From JAMXLO01 sp963832895 (GTDB lineage Bacteria; Pseudomonadota; Alphaproteobacteria; Acetobacterales; Acetobacteraceae): a DNA stretch of 64,000 bases. The first letter of the stretch is position 1. Each line of letters begins with the position of its first letter. A model generated the notes under the pieces. That model saw nothing but the letters and a program-made list of their open reading frames with translations. It was not told where the DNA came from and searched no databases. A program made the translations under genes and the position numbers. Of this stretch, positions 44,188 through 53,304 are shown piece by piece. The stretch covers positions 186,001 through 250,000 of the forward strand of contig CAWHVQ010000015.1 of assembly GCA_963832895.1 (NCBI GenBank), given 5' to 3'.

Positions 44188-46272
44188 TTGACCGAAGTCG
44201 AGGATGCAGCCGCTCTCGGTTCACTCGGTGACGTGCAGCTCATACGCGGCGACCAGCCAGCGGCGCTGAAAAGCTACCAGGCCTCGCACGATGTCGTCGA
44301 AAGACTGGCCAATGCGCATCCGGCAGATGCCGGAAAACAACTCAGCCTCGCCGCCTCCCACATCAGGATCGGCGATGTGCAGGCTGAGTTGAACGACCTG
44401 CCGGCAGCACTCAAAAGTTACCAGGCCTCGCTCGCGATCGCCGGGTGTCTGGCCGAAGCGGCCCCCGGAAACATCACCGGGCAGCGCGACCTTTCGCTCG
44501 CGCACGAAAAGCTCGGCGATACGCGCCGTGCGCAGGGTGACCTCGCAGCGGCGCTGGCCAGCTATCAGGCGTCATTCGCGATCAGGCAGTGTCTCGCCAA
44601 TGCGGACCCCGCGAACATCATATGGCAGCGGGAACTCGCAGTCGCGCACAACAAGATCGGCGATGTGCGGCGGGCGAACGGCGACCTGGCGACGGCACTG
44701 ACAGACTACGGGGTCTCACACGACGCTTTCGAGCGTTTGGCGAGGGCGGAGCCGGCAAATGCCGAACGTCAGCGCGACGTGTCGGTCTCGCACGACAGGA
44801 TCGGCGATGTGCAGGTCGGGCTGGGCAACCTGTCGGCGGCTCTGACGGCCTACCAGGCCTCGCTCGCAATCGCAGACCGTCTGGCCGAGACAACCCCCCG
44901 AGGCGCCGGTCGGCGCGACGTCCTGGTGTCGCACAACAAGATTGGTGACGTGCAGGTTCAGCTCGGGGACCTGAACGCAGCGCTGACGAGCTACCGGACC
45001 TCGCTCGCGATCGCTACCCGTCTGGCCAAGGACGACCCGGCCAGTGCGGTCTGCCAACGCGATCTCTCGGTTGCCCATAACAAGCTCGGCGATGTTCAGC
45101 GTGCGCAAGGTGACCTCGCGGCGGCGCTGGCAAGCTATCGAGCCTCCCAGGGTCTGCTCGACCGTCTGGCCAGCGTGAGCCCCGCCAATGCGTCGTGGCA
45201 GCGCGATCTCTCGGTCGCACACAATGCGATCGGCGATGTGCAACGTGCCCAGGGCGATCTATCGGCGGCATTGACAAGCTACCAGGCCGCGCTCGCGATC
45301 CGCGACCGTCTGGCCAAAGCGGACCCCGCAAACGCCGAACGTCAGCGCGACACGTCGGTCTCGCACGACAAGATCGGCGAAGTGCAGGCGGCGATGGGCC
45401 ATCCGTCCGCGGCGCTAACCAGCTACCAGTCCTCGCTCGCGATCGCCGACCGCCTGGCCAGGGCTGACCCGCGCAATGCCATCTGGCAACGCGACCTGGC
45501 GGTCTCACATATCAAACTCGGCGACATGCAACGGGCAGGCGCCGATCTCGCCGCGGCACTGACCAGCTACGCGGCCGGGCATGAGATCTTCCAGCATCTG
45601 GCCAAAACCGACCCGAGCAACGCCACCTGGCAGCGCGATCTCTCGGTCTCGCACAACAAGATCGGCGACATGCAACGCGCGCGCGGCGATCCGGCGGCGA
45701 TGCTGGCCAGCTATCAGGCCGCGCACGAGGTCTTCGAGCGTCTGGCCAAAGCCGACACGACGAACGCCCTATGGCAGCGCGACCTCTCTGTCTCGCATAA
45801 CAAGTTGGGCGACGCGCTGCACGAGAAGGGCGACCCGACGGCCGCACTGAGCAGCTATCAGGCCTCGCTCGCGATCAGAGATCATCTGGCCGCGGCGGAC
45901 CCGCGAAATGCCTCGTGGCAACGCGACCTCTCTGTCTCGCACGAAAAGATCGGCGACGTGCAAAGTGAGCAGGGCGAGCTGACGGCGGCTCTGAGCAGCT
46001 ACCAGCACTCGTTCGCGATCAGAGACCGCCTGGCCAAGGCCGATCCTGGCAATGCCGCTTGGCAACGCGATTTGGCCGTGAGCCATGGCCGCCTCGGGAT
46101 AACCCGGTTGCGGCAAGGCGGGCATGACGAGGCTGACAGCGCACTTCGGCAAGGACGTGGCATCATCGCACAGCTTGTCCAGCGCTTGCCGGACAACCCA
46201 ACACTGCTTGCAGACCTTGCATGGTTCGACACCCAGCTTGCCGCGAGCCATGCGGTTGGCGGCAGCTCTTGA
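44188..46272 (+). CDS. Large TPR repeat protein (13 near-identical 48-residue units)
   Basis: A 694-residue protein made almost only of tetratricopeptide-like repeats. The TTG at 44188 lies 7 bases after AGGAGG (44175-44180) and is the best start. Each unit follows the form IGDVQxAQGDLxAALxSYQ, then LAIxDRLAKADPxNAxWQRDLSVSHNK in two helices. No signal, enzyme or membrane part is seen before or after. Related arrays are often attached to caspase-like, TIR or NTPase domains in other bacteria; none is attached here. A 59-residue capping region ends the protein. A protein-binding scaffold role is likely; the partner is unknown. Confidence 0.85.
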   Translation: MTEVEDAAALGSLGDVQLIRGDQPAALKSYQASHDVVERLANAHPADAGKQLSLAASHIRIGDVQAELNDLPAALKSYQASLAIAGCLAEAAPGNITGQRDLSLAHEKLGDTRRAQGDLAAALASYQASFAIRQCLANADPANIIWQRELAVAHNKIGDVRRANGDLATALTDYGVSHDAFERLARAEPANAERQRDVSVSHDRIGDVQVGLGNLSAALTAYQASLAIADRLAETTPRGAGRRDVLVSHNKIGDVQVQLGDLNAALTSYRTSLAIATRLAKDDPASAVCQRDLSVAHNKLGDVQRAQGDLAAALASYRASQGLLDRLASVSPANASWQRDLSVAHNAIGDVQRAQGDLSAALTSYQAALAIRDRLAKADPANAERQRDTSVSHDKIGEVQAAMGHPSAALTSYQSSLAIADRLARADPRNAIWQRDLAVSHIKLGDMQRAGADLAAALTSYAAGHEIFQHLAKTDPSNATWQRDLSVSHNKIGDMQRARGDPAAMLASYQAAHEVFERLAKADTTNALWQRDLSVSHNKLGDALHEKGDPTAALSSYQASLAIRDHLAAADPRNASWQRDLSVSHEKIGDVQSEQGELTAALSSYQHSFAIRDRLAKADPGNAAWQRDLAVSHGRLGITRLRQGGHDEADSALRQGRGIIAQLVQRLPDNPTLLADLAWFDTQLAASHAVGGSS
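44224..46092 (+). repeat. Tandem coding repeat, 144-base period, 13 copies
   Basis: Residues 13-635 of the TPR protein are 13 consecutive units: twelve of 48 residues and one (the fifth) of 47. Units start with Leu-Gly-Asp or Ile-Gly-Asp. The copies differ from each other at many positions, so this is an old array kept in frame. Confidence 0.85.
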
Positions 46273-46281
46273 TCAAACGTC

Positions 46282-46338
46282 GAGAAGGCAGACGCTAACC
46301 ACCGAGGACACGCGCGAAGCGCCTGCCTTCTCCGTGGT
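46282..46338. terminator. Long inverted repeat between convergent genes, pseudoknot-capable
   Basis: GAGAAGGCAG (46282-46291) pairs perfectly with CTGCCTTCTC (46323-46332). In the loop, ACCAC (46298-46302) can pair with GTGGT (46334-46338), which lies beyond the second arm. That crossing order allows an H-type pseudoknot. The element starts 10 bases after the TPR gene stop and ends before the convergent gene at 46351, so it may end transcription from both sides. No T-run is present. Confidence 0.45.
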
Positions 46339-46350
46339 CCATCAGTGACG

Positions 46351-46650
46351 TCAGCCCTTCAGATCGAGCACGACCGGCCCCGACACCGCGTCCGTCACAC
46401 CGGTCCCGCCACAAAGACCCTCCAGCGTGTCGCGGAAACTGTCGAGCGTCGCGATCATCGGGGCACGTGCGTTCGCCAGTGCATGAGCGTCCGCCCACTC
46501 GCCCACCAGGCAGTAGCTTCGCTCGCCTGTCCTGAGCATCACGCCGCGCACCAGTCCCGGCCAGTCGGCCTTGCCGGCGCGATGGGCGTCCAGGAAAGCC
46601 TCATCCTGCCCCGGCTTCACCCGGAACCTCACGACATTGAATGTCGACAT
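46351..46650 (-). CDS. Antibiotic-biosynthesis-monooxygenase-like small protein
   Basis: A 99-residue ferredoxin-fold protein starting MSTFNVVRFRVKPGQDEAF, the typical opening of ABM/dimeric alpha-beta barrel proteins. The element LVGEWADAHALANARAPM fits the second half of the fold. Possible roles include haem or quinone modification or simple binding. It follows the NTF2-like gene after 11 bases. Confidence 0.75.
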   Translation of the reverse strand: MSTFNVVRFRVKPGQDEAFLDAHRAGKADWPGLVRGVMLRTGERSYCLVGEWADAHALANARAPMIATLDSFRDTLEGLCGGTGVTDAVSGPVVLDLKG

Positions 46651-46661
46651 GGCGGTTCTCC

Positions 46662-47012
46662 TCATTCATCCCACGCCTGGATCGCCGTCTGGCGCGCAAT
46701 CCTGCCGCCGACAAGCTCCAGCGTCGCCGCGCAATACACCCGCTTGCCGTCGGGATAGGTGCAGGTCTGGGTGAACGCGAGCCGGTCACCGTCAGCGACA
46801 GCAGTGTCAACCCGATGCGTCATGGTGCGCCCGCACACATCATCATAATACGCGGCAATGGCGTCGCGTCCCTTGATCTCGCTTCGCCGGCTCGGCGGAT
46901 TGATCTGGTCCACAATCCGCAGCACGGCATCGTCGGTATAGAACCCGGCAAGCGTCGCGCCGTCGCGGGTCTCGATCGCCCGGCGCAGTGCCGGCACAGT
47001 GAGTATTGCCAT
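46662..47012 (-). CDS. SnoaL/NTF2-like protein
   Basis: A 116-residue protein starting MAILTVPALRRAIETRDGATL. It has the NTF2-like cone pattern with LAGFYTDDAVLRIVDQINPP, IKGRDAIAAYYDDV and a final strand pair. The Met at 47012 has AAGGA at a good distance; the Met nine bases earlier is too close to it. Such proteins bind or isomerise small ligands. It lies in a minus-strand set with the ABM-like and methyltransferase genes. Confidence 0.78.
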   Translation of the reverse strand: MAILTVPALRRAIETRDGATLAGFYTDDAVLRIVDQINPPSRRSEIKGRDAIAAYYDDVCGRTMTHRVDTAVADGDRLAFTQTCTYPDGKRVYCAATLELVGGRIARQTAIQAWDE

Positions 47013-47043
47013 CTTTGTCATGTCCTTCTGTTGCAGTGTTCGA

Positions 47044-48114
47044 TTACGGACGAGCCTCCAGCACCAGGTTGAACGGCGTCTCCGTCGCGCGGCGAAAACG
47101 GCTGAACCCGCCACCGGTGATCACCTCGCGAAGTCGCAGTTCTCCCGCCTGCGCGCCGAGTGCGAGGCCGACCTCCTGCGATAGCGATGCCGGGGTGCAG
47201 ATCATCGTTGACGCGGCGTAGTAGATGCGGCCGACGGGATTGAGGTTGTCCACCAGCCGGTCGTGCGCGAACGGTTCGACGACAAGCCATGTGCCGTCAC
47301 CGGCGAGAGCGGCATGCACATGCGCAGCCGCGCCGACCGGATCACCCATGTCGTGGAGACAGTCGAAGCAGGCGACCAGATCGTATTCGCTCCCGGGAAA
47401 ATCCTTCGCCGACGCGACCTCGAAGACGATGCGATCGGCCACACCCGCTGTTTCGGCTGCCTCGCGTGCCGCCTCGATCGATGGCAGGTGATAGTCGAAG
47501 CCGAAGAAGCGCGACTCCGGAAACGCCTGCGCCATCAGGATAGTGGATGCCCCATGTCCGCAGCCGACATCGGCCACCGTCGCGCCGCGCTGCAGCTTTG
47601 CCAGCACACCGTCGAGCGCCGGCAGCCATTCGGAGACCAGGTGGTGACGATAGCTGGTCCGGAAGAACCGTTCGGTGCCACAGAACAGACAGCGATGGTG
47701 CTCATGCCAGCCGACGCCGCGACCGGTGCGGAACGCCTGCTCGACCCGTGGCGTGGCGCGGAATGCCGCTTCGGCAATCTCGAAGAAGCCGGCGAGAAAC
47801 GCCGGGCTGCCTTCCTGGGCGAACACCATCGCCTGCTCCGGCTCGAGGCGGAACATGTCGGCGTCGGCATCATACGTGACGTAATCGGACGCCGCCTGGG
47901 CCGCGAGCCATTCACGGACGTGGCGTTCCGCGGTGCCAGTGCGTCTGGCGAGCGTCGCGGCAGTCATGGGGCCACCGTCGGCGAGTGCCTTGTACAGCCC
48001 CAGCCGGTCACCCACGATCACAAGTGCCGCACTCAGCGTGGCTCCCATGTCGCCGAGCATGCGCCCGAGAAAGCTGTTCAGCCGCGCTTCATTGACTTCT
48101 GCCTGCGCCGCCAT
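47044..48114 (-). CDS. Class I SAM methyltransferase with winged-helix N-terminus
   Basis: A 356-residue protein. The N-terminal domain (residues 20-90) is a winged helix with GDRLGLYKALADGGPMTAA, used for dimerisation in O-methyltransferases. The methyltransferase motif I is VADVGCGHGAST, followed by the acidic end GFDYH of strand 2. The FDCLHDMGDP segment resembles small-molecule methyltransferases like Rv2258c. The acceptor is unknown. It is the first gene of a three-gene set that ends at 46351. Confidence 0.85.
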   Translation of the reverse strand: MAAQAEVNEARLNSFLGRMLGDMGATLSAALVIVGDRLGLYKALADGGPMTAATLARRTGTAERHVREWLAAQAASDYVTYDADADMFRLEPEQAMVFAQEGSPAFLAGFFEIAEAAFRATPRVEQAFRTGRGVGWHEHHRCLFCGTERFFRTSYRHHLVSEWLPALDGVLAKLQRGATVADVGCGHGASTILMAQAFPESRFFGFDYHLPSIEAAREAAETAGVADRIVFEVASAKDFPGSEYDLVACFDCLHDMGDPVGAAAHVHAALAGDGTWLVVEPFAHDRLVDNLNPVGRIYYAASTMICTPASLSQEVGLALGAQAGELRLREVITGGGFSRFRRATETPFNLVLEARP

Positions 48115-48228
48115 CGCCGGTTCCCTCCAACTTTGGCGATGATGGCGTGGCCACACCAATGGCGCTTCGCCCGAACGAGCCAGTCACGCATGGCTCTTTC
48201 GGGCCCCCCCAATCACCAACGAACCGGT

Positions 48229-49765
48229 TCAGAGCATGCCGTGCTGCACGGCGAATGCCGCGGCCGCCGAACGATTGGCGAGATCGAGCTTGGTCAGAAT
48301 GTTGGCGACGTGGCGCTTGACGGTATGCTCGCTCAGAACGAGCGCCGCGGCAATCTCCGCATTGGTCATGCCGCGGGCCACCACGACGAGAACCTCGCGT
48401 TCGCGCGGACTGAGCTGCGCCACGGCCGTCCCGCGCCGCGCTGCAGCGCTGGTGGCTGACGCGCCACTGCCACCGAGTACAAGAAGCCGCGGGATATCGG
48501 TTTGGCCAGCGGCGACACGATCACTCGCCTCGGCAAAGCGCATCCCGGAGCCTGGAACGATGTCGCGGACGGTGGTCGAGACCAGGATCTCACCCGAACG
48601 CGCGATTCCCGCAATGGTCATGGCAGCATGCACCGCGGCACCACCGATCTCTTCACCGGCAATCTCCACTTCGCCGGTATGGACGCCGCCACGCACGATC
48701 ATGTCGAGCTGTTCAGCCGCCTCGCGAATGGCTAGGCCGCAGTTCAACGCGCGCACCGGACCGTCGAACACAGCGGTCGTGCCATCCGGCCGCTGGCCGA
48801 GCTCGCGCCCCCGGGTACTGCCTGAGCAGGTTCCCGACGGTTTCGCGCAACCGCGCCACACGATCGAGCCATGACCGTCTGACCCCCGCGCGTTGGCTGA
48901 CGTCGATCGACAAAACTGTCGCGAGCACGCGGTCGGGCTCCGGTGTCGGCCGCGTGCCGGTTAGGAATTCCTCGATCTCGTCGACCACGCGATCGGTGTC
49001 ACCGACCCAGATCGGGTGATCGGTTCCGGGTATTTCCACGTATTTCGCATCCGGTATATGCGCCGCAAGATACCGGCCCCCCGCAACCTTCACCCGCGGG
49101 TCATGGTCACGATGGATCACCAGTGTCGGCACGCGCACCGTCGAGAGCACGTCACGCACATCGATCTGACCGTTCATCCGAGCGAGCGCGATCGCGCCTG
49201 CCGGACTGGCTCCCAGCCGCTCGAACCGGGCCCACCAGTTACGGAACCGTTCGTTGTTCACCATGTTGGGGGCGAAACTCTTGAGGCTCGTGCCGGTCCC
49301 CCAGTTCTCTTCGGCCGATGCGACGAATTGCTCGACCTGCTCCGGCGACAGCACCCACGAGTAGAAGTGCGCATAGGCGCCATACAGAATCAGTGCGCGT
49401 GTCCGCTGCGGATAGGTTGCGGCGAACAGGATGGACATCGGCCCGCCCTCCGAGGCGCCGACCAACGCGGCTTCCCGCGAGCCTGCCGCATCCATCACGG
49501 CGCGAACGTCATCCATGCGCGTCTCGAGATCCGGCATGTCGTTAACCCGGTCAGACAGGCCAGAGCCACGCTTGTCGAACACGATGAACCGCGAGATCGA
49601 GCCCAGACGATTAAACAGGTGGCTTAGGCCGGGATCCTCCCAATGCACTTCGAGATTTGAGATGAACCCCTGCACGAAGACGATATCGAACGGGCCATCG
49701 CCTACAACCTGGTAAGCGATGTGCACATTGCCGCTGCGGGCGTAGCGCGTCTCGGGACGCAACAT
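48229..49765 (-). pseudogene. Alpha/beta hydrolase - adenylate cyclase - LuxR fusion, frameshifted
   Basis: From 49765 the frame gives an alpha/beta hydrolase with Ser in VGASEGGPMS and His in PGTDHPIWVGD, then enters a cyclase homology domain at DRVLATVLSIDVSQRAG. At 48808-48812 (five C on the plus strand) the frame breaks. One base less would join LLRQYPG to RELGQRPDGTTAVFDGP, and the rest of the cyclase (GGVHTGEVEI, LVSTTVRDIV) continues in the other frame, followed by a LuxR helix-turn-helix, LSPREREVL and LSEHTVKRHVANIL. The cyclase lacks the usual FxDIxGST form. Full length would be about 510 residues. Sequencing error in the homopolymer is a real possibility. Confidence 0.8.
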
Positions 49766-49858
49766 GTCGGTGCCCCCCTGCATTTGTCTTGATCTTAGAC
49801 AAATTTTCGCCCGCGGTCGAACCCGCCGTGCGCCACGGGATTTTGCCCGCTCGCGCCA

Positions 49859-50947
49859 TTACGCCTGCCGCAGTCCTGCCTCACGCAGCAACGGCAGCAC
49901 CGTCTCAATGAAATAGGGCAGTTCATCCTTGAAGTTCACGAACGACACCGTGGTGCCGAGGAAGCCGACTTCACTCATCCGCACCATCTCCTCGGCAATC
50001 ATGTGCGGTGTGCCGATCAGGGGATATGTGCCGGCGCCACCAACAAACCGCTTGCGGTGCAGGCGATACGCCTCGGGATCATGTGAGGAGGAAAACTTCT
50101 CCTTGGCGCCCATATAGAAGTCCACGCTCGCAGTATCCTCCATCCGCACCGCATAGTGCTCATAGTAGTCCTCGGCTTCCCCTTGCGTCGGACGACAGAC
50201 GACGTGGCAGGTGGTGAACACGCCGACTTCGCGGCCAGCCGCATGCGCCCGCGCCGCCATGTCGGCAATATGCGGGCGCCCACCTTCGATATCGACGAAG
50301 GTGGTGAACAGGAAATCCGCCGTCTTCGCCGCGAAATCGCGTCCAACCGGCGAGAATGCAGCGTTCAGAGTAACCGGCCGCGGGCGCTGCAACGGCATCG
50401 GCTGGCCGGATACGCCCTTGAGTTGATAGAAGCGTCCGTCGTAATCGAACGGCGGCCCGCCGGCGAAGATACGTTCCATGATCTCGGCCCATTCGATACC
50501 TTGCGCGTAGCGGTCCTCGATCATCGTCAAGCCGAACAGCGCGAATTCCTGCGGGCTCCAGCCACAGACTATGTTAAGCCCAGCCCTTCCGCCCGACGCG
50601 TGGTCCACTGTCGCCAACGCCTTGGCGGCGAACACCGGATGCACCATCGGCACATGCACCGTGGAGAACAGCGCGATCCGCTGCGTGAGTCCGGCCAGTG
50701 CGGCGGCATAGGTCAGCGTTTCGAAACTCCACTCCCGGCTGTTCATTTCGCCGCCGAACCCCTTCCACCGCGCGATCGGCAGGAAGAACTCGATGCCGGC
50801 GCGGTCGGCCATCTGCGCGACCTCCACGACCTCGTTCCAGCGGGCCGGCCAACGCTCGGGCACGCGCGTGAGCGTCAGGCCGCCATCCGCATTGGCAGAA
50901 AAGATCCCCAGCTTGAACCGATTGGGACCATGCATCGGATGGACCAT
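49859..50947 (-). CDS. LLM-class flavin-dependent monooxygenase
   Basis: A 362-residue luciferase-like protein. The start follows AAGGAGG. Elements such as LGIFSANADGG, FFLPIARWKGFGG, SFETLTYAAALAG and GLNIVCGWSPQEF are close to the RutA/SfnG branch of FMNH2-dependent monooxygenases. It should use reduced FMN from a separate reductase. It is divergent from the aryl-CoA/hut operon with 68 bases between starts, suggesting shared control. Confidence 0.88.
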   Translation of the reverse strand: MVHPMHGPNRFKLGIFSANADGGLTLTRVPERWPARWNEVVEVAQMADRAGIEFFLPIARWKGFGGEMNSREWSFETLTYAAALAGLTQRIALFSTVHVPMVHPVFAAKALATVDHASGGRAGLNIVCGWSPQEFALFGLTMIEDRYAQGIEWAEIMERIFAGGPPFDYDGRFYQLKGVSGQPMPLQRPRPVTLNAAFSPVGRDFAAKTADFLFTTFVDIEGGRPHIADMAARAHAAGREVGVFTTCHVVCRPTQGEAEDYYEHYAVRMEDTASVDFYMGAKEKFSSSHDPEAYRLHRKRFVGGAGTYPLIGTPHMIAEEMVRMSEVGFLGTTVSFVNFKDELPYFIETVLPLLREAGLRQA

Positions 50948-51015
50948 AAAAGCCTCCTTGCCGCCCGGCGGATAATGCAGGTATGTAAGGACCGCTCGTC
51001 AAGCACGGAGACGCG

Positions 51016-53304
51016 ATGAGGATCGTTTGCATCGGCGGTGGCCCGGCCGGTCTCTACTTCGCGATACTGATGAAGCTGCGCGACCCCGCGCATCGTGTCA
51101 CCGTGATTGAGCGCAATCGGCCGGATGACACGTTTGGCTGGGGCGTGGTGTTCTCTGATGAAACCCTGCGCAACCTCAACGGTGGTGACCCCCAGACCGA
51201 AAGGCGGATCAGCGCAGATTTTGCGCATTGGGACGATATCGACATCCATTTTCGCGGCCGCATCATTCGATCGAGCGGGCACGGCTTCTGCGGCATCGAA
51301 CGCAGACACTTGCTCAACATCCTTCACGAACGCGCTGCCGATCTTGGCGTGGATCTGGTCTTCAACCGCGAGGTGCATGACGTCTCCGGGTTCGACGACG
51401 CCGACCTCATCGTGGCAGCAGATGGTGTCAATAGCGCGATCCGCACGCGGTACGCTGATCGCTTCAAGCCATCGATCGAGGTTCGCACCAACAGATTCGC
51501 CTGGCTCGGCACACACAAACTGTTCGAGGCCTTCACGTTCATCTTTGTCGAAACTGAATTCGGCTGGTTTCAGGCGCACGCCTATCGCTTCAATGCCGAC
51601 ACGTCGACCTTCATTGTGGAGACACGTGACGCGACCTGGCGTGCGGCGGGCCTTGACCGGATGGACGTGGCCGAGTTTGTCGGCTTCTGTGAACGGCTTT
51701 TTGCGCCTTGGCTCGACCGGCACGCGCTACTGACCAACATGCGTCATCTGCGCGGATCGCAGTTTATCAACTTCCACCGCGTATCCAACGAAAACTGGTC
51801 AATGGACAACGTCGTGCTGATGGGCGACGCGGCACACACGGCACATTTCTCCATCGGATCAGGGACAAAGCTCGCCCTGGAGGATGCCATTGGTCTTGCC
51901 CAGTGCATCGACCAATCTCCCGATAACATTGCAACTGCGCTCTCTCGTTATGAGTCCGAACGCCGCGTCGAGGTGCTGAAGCTGCAATCCGCCGCGCGCA
52001 ACTCGACCGAGTGGTTCGAGAATGTCGCGCGGTACACAAACCTGGAGCCGGAGCAGTTCGCCTACAGCCTGCTGACGCGCAGTCAGCGCATCAGCCACGA
52101 GAACCTTCGCCTGCGTGATCGCGCGGGGCTCGAGGCAATGGAGGGCTGGCTTGCTTCGCGTGCCAATGGCGGCACGTCAAACCGTCCGCTTCCGCCAATG
52201 TTCCTGCCATTCCGCCTGCGTGACATGCAACTCGTGAACCGCGTGGTGATGTCGCCGATGGCAACCTACAGCGCGCACGACGGCCTCCCAAACGACTTCC
52301 ACCTCGTGCACCTCGGCGCGCGAGCGCTGGGAGGCGCCGGTCTGCTATTCACCGAGATGACCTGCGTGACACCCCAGGGTCGCATCACCCCTGGCTGCGC
52401 CGGCATGTACACGGATGCCCAGATGCAAGCCTGGAAGCGCATCGTTGATTTTGTGCATGGCAATGCCGCAGCGAAGATTTGCCTGCAGCTCGGCCATTCC
52501 GGACTGAAGGGATCGACGAAGCTTGGCTGGGAAGGCATGGATGAGCCGCTCGATTCAGCCAATTGGGAGGTGATCGCGCCGAGCCTGGTGCCTTGGAGCA
52601 ACCGCAATCAGGTGCCGCGCCCCATGACTCGCGCCGACCTGAGTGCAGTGTGCGACGCGTTCGTGCAAGCCACGCGTTACGCTGAACAGGCCGGGTTCGA
52701 CATGGTCGAACTGCACGCGGCGCATGGTTACCTGCTGTCGTCGTTCATCTCGCCACTGACAAATCGCCGCACCGATAACTATGGCGGCAACCTGGAAAAC
52801 CGGCTGCGCTTTCCACTGGAAGTCTTCACCGCGATGCGCACTATTTGGCCCGCGCACAAGCCAATGTCGGTGCGGATCTCAGCCACCGACTGGGTGGAGG
52901 GCGGCATAACGCCGGACGATGCGGTGTTGATCGCGCGTGCCTTCAAGGAAGCGGGCGTCGATCTGCTGGACGTGTCCGCCGGCCAGACATCGATCGAGGC
53001 AAAACCGGTCTATGGCCGCATGTTCCAGACGCCGTTCTCCGACCGCATCCGCAACGAGGTCGGCATTGCCACGATGGCGGTCGGGAACATCACTGAGCCT
53101 GACCACCTGAACTCCATGATCGCGGCGGGTCGCGCGGATCTGTGCGCCCTCGCCCGGCCCCATTTGTCCAACCCCCATTTCGCACTGCACGCCGCGGCAG
53201 AACTTGGCTATGCCGAACAGGCGTGGCCCAACCAGTACCTACCCGGCAAGGCACAGCTCGAACGCACGCTGCAGCGCGACGGTGACGTGGCGATCATCAT
53301 ATGA
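51016..53304 (+). CDS. Bifunctional aryl-CoA monooxygenase / old-yellow-enzyme reductase
   Basis: A 762-residue fusion. Residues 1-380 form a class A FAD monooxygenase with IGGGPAGLYFAI at the N-terminus and GDAAHTAHFSIGSGTKLALED near residue 273 (split motif). From about residue 392 (PMFLPFRLRDMQLVNRVVMS) an NADH:flavin oxidoreductase follows, with ELHAAHGYLLSSFISPLTN. This architecture is known for salicylyl-CoA 5-hydroxylase and for 2-aminobenzoyl-CoA monooxygenase/reductase. It would hydroxylate an aryl-CoA ester and, for the amino substrate, also reduce the ring. The RidA and CoA-ligase neighbours favour the amino substrate, by inference. It heads a seven-gene operon and overlaps the SDR gene by 4 bases. 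Confidence 0.9.
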   Translation: MRIVCIGGGPAGLYFAILMKLRDPAHRVTVIERNRPDDTFGWGVVFSDETLRNLNGGDPQTERRISADFAHWDDIDIHFRGRIIRSSGHGFCGIERRHLLNILHERAADLGVDLVFNREVHDVSGFDDADLIVAADGVNSAIRTRYADRFKPSIEVRTNRFAWLGTHKLFEAFTFIFVETEFGWFQAHAYRFNADTSTFIVETRDATWRAAGLDRMDVAEFVGFCERLFAPWLDRHALLTNMRHLRGSQFINFHRVSNENWSMDNVVLMGDAAHTAHFSIGSGTKLALEDAIGLAQCIDQSPDNIATALSRYESERRVEVLKLQSAARNSTEWFENVARYTNLEPEQFAYSLLTRSQRISHENLRLRDRAGLEAMEGWLASRANGGTSNRPLPPMFLPFRLRDMQLVNRVVMSPMATYSAHDGLPNDFHLVHLGARALGGAGLLFTEMTCVTPQGRITPGCAGMYTDAQMQAWKRIVDFVHGNAAAKICLQLGHSGLKGSTKLGWEGMDEPLDSANWEVIAPSLVPWSNRNQVPRPMTRADLSAVCDAFVQATRYAEQAGFDMVELHAAHGYLLSSFISPLTNRRTDNYGGNLENRLRFPLEVFTAMRTIWPAHKPMSVRISATDWVEGGITPDDAVLIARAFKEAGVDLLDVSAGQTSIEAKPVYGRMFQTPFSDRIRNEVGIATMAVGNITEPDHLNSMIAAGRADLCALARPHLSNPHFALHAAAELGYAEQAWPNQYLPGKAQLERTLQRDGDVAIII

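Noticed and set aside
44224..46092. Regular 144-base repeats considered as CRISPR or a non-coding satellite
   Set aside because: The repeats keep frame and encode TPR helices; there are no constant short repeats with unique spacers.
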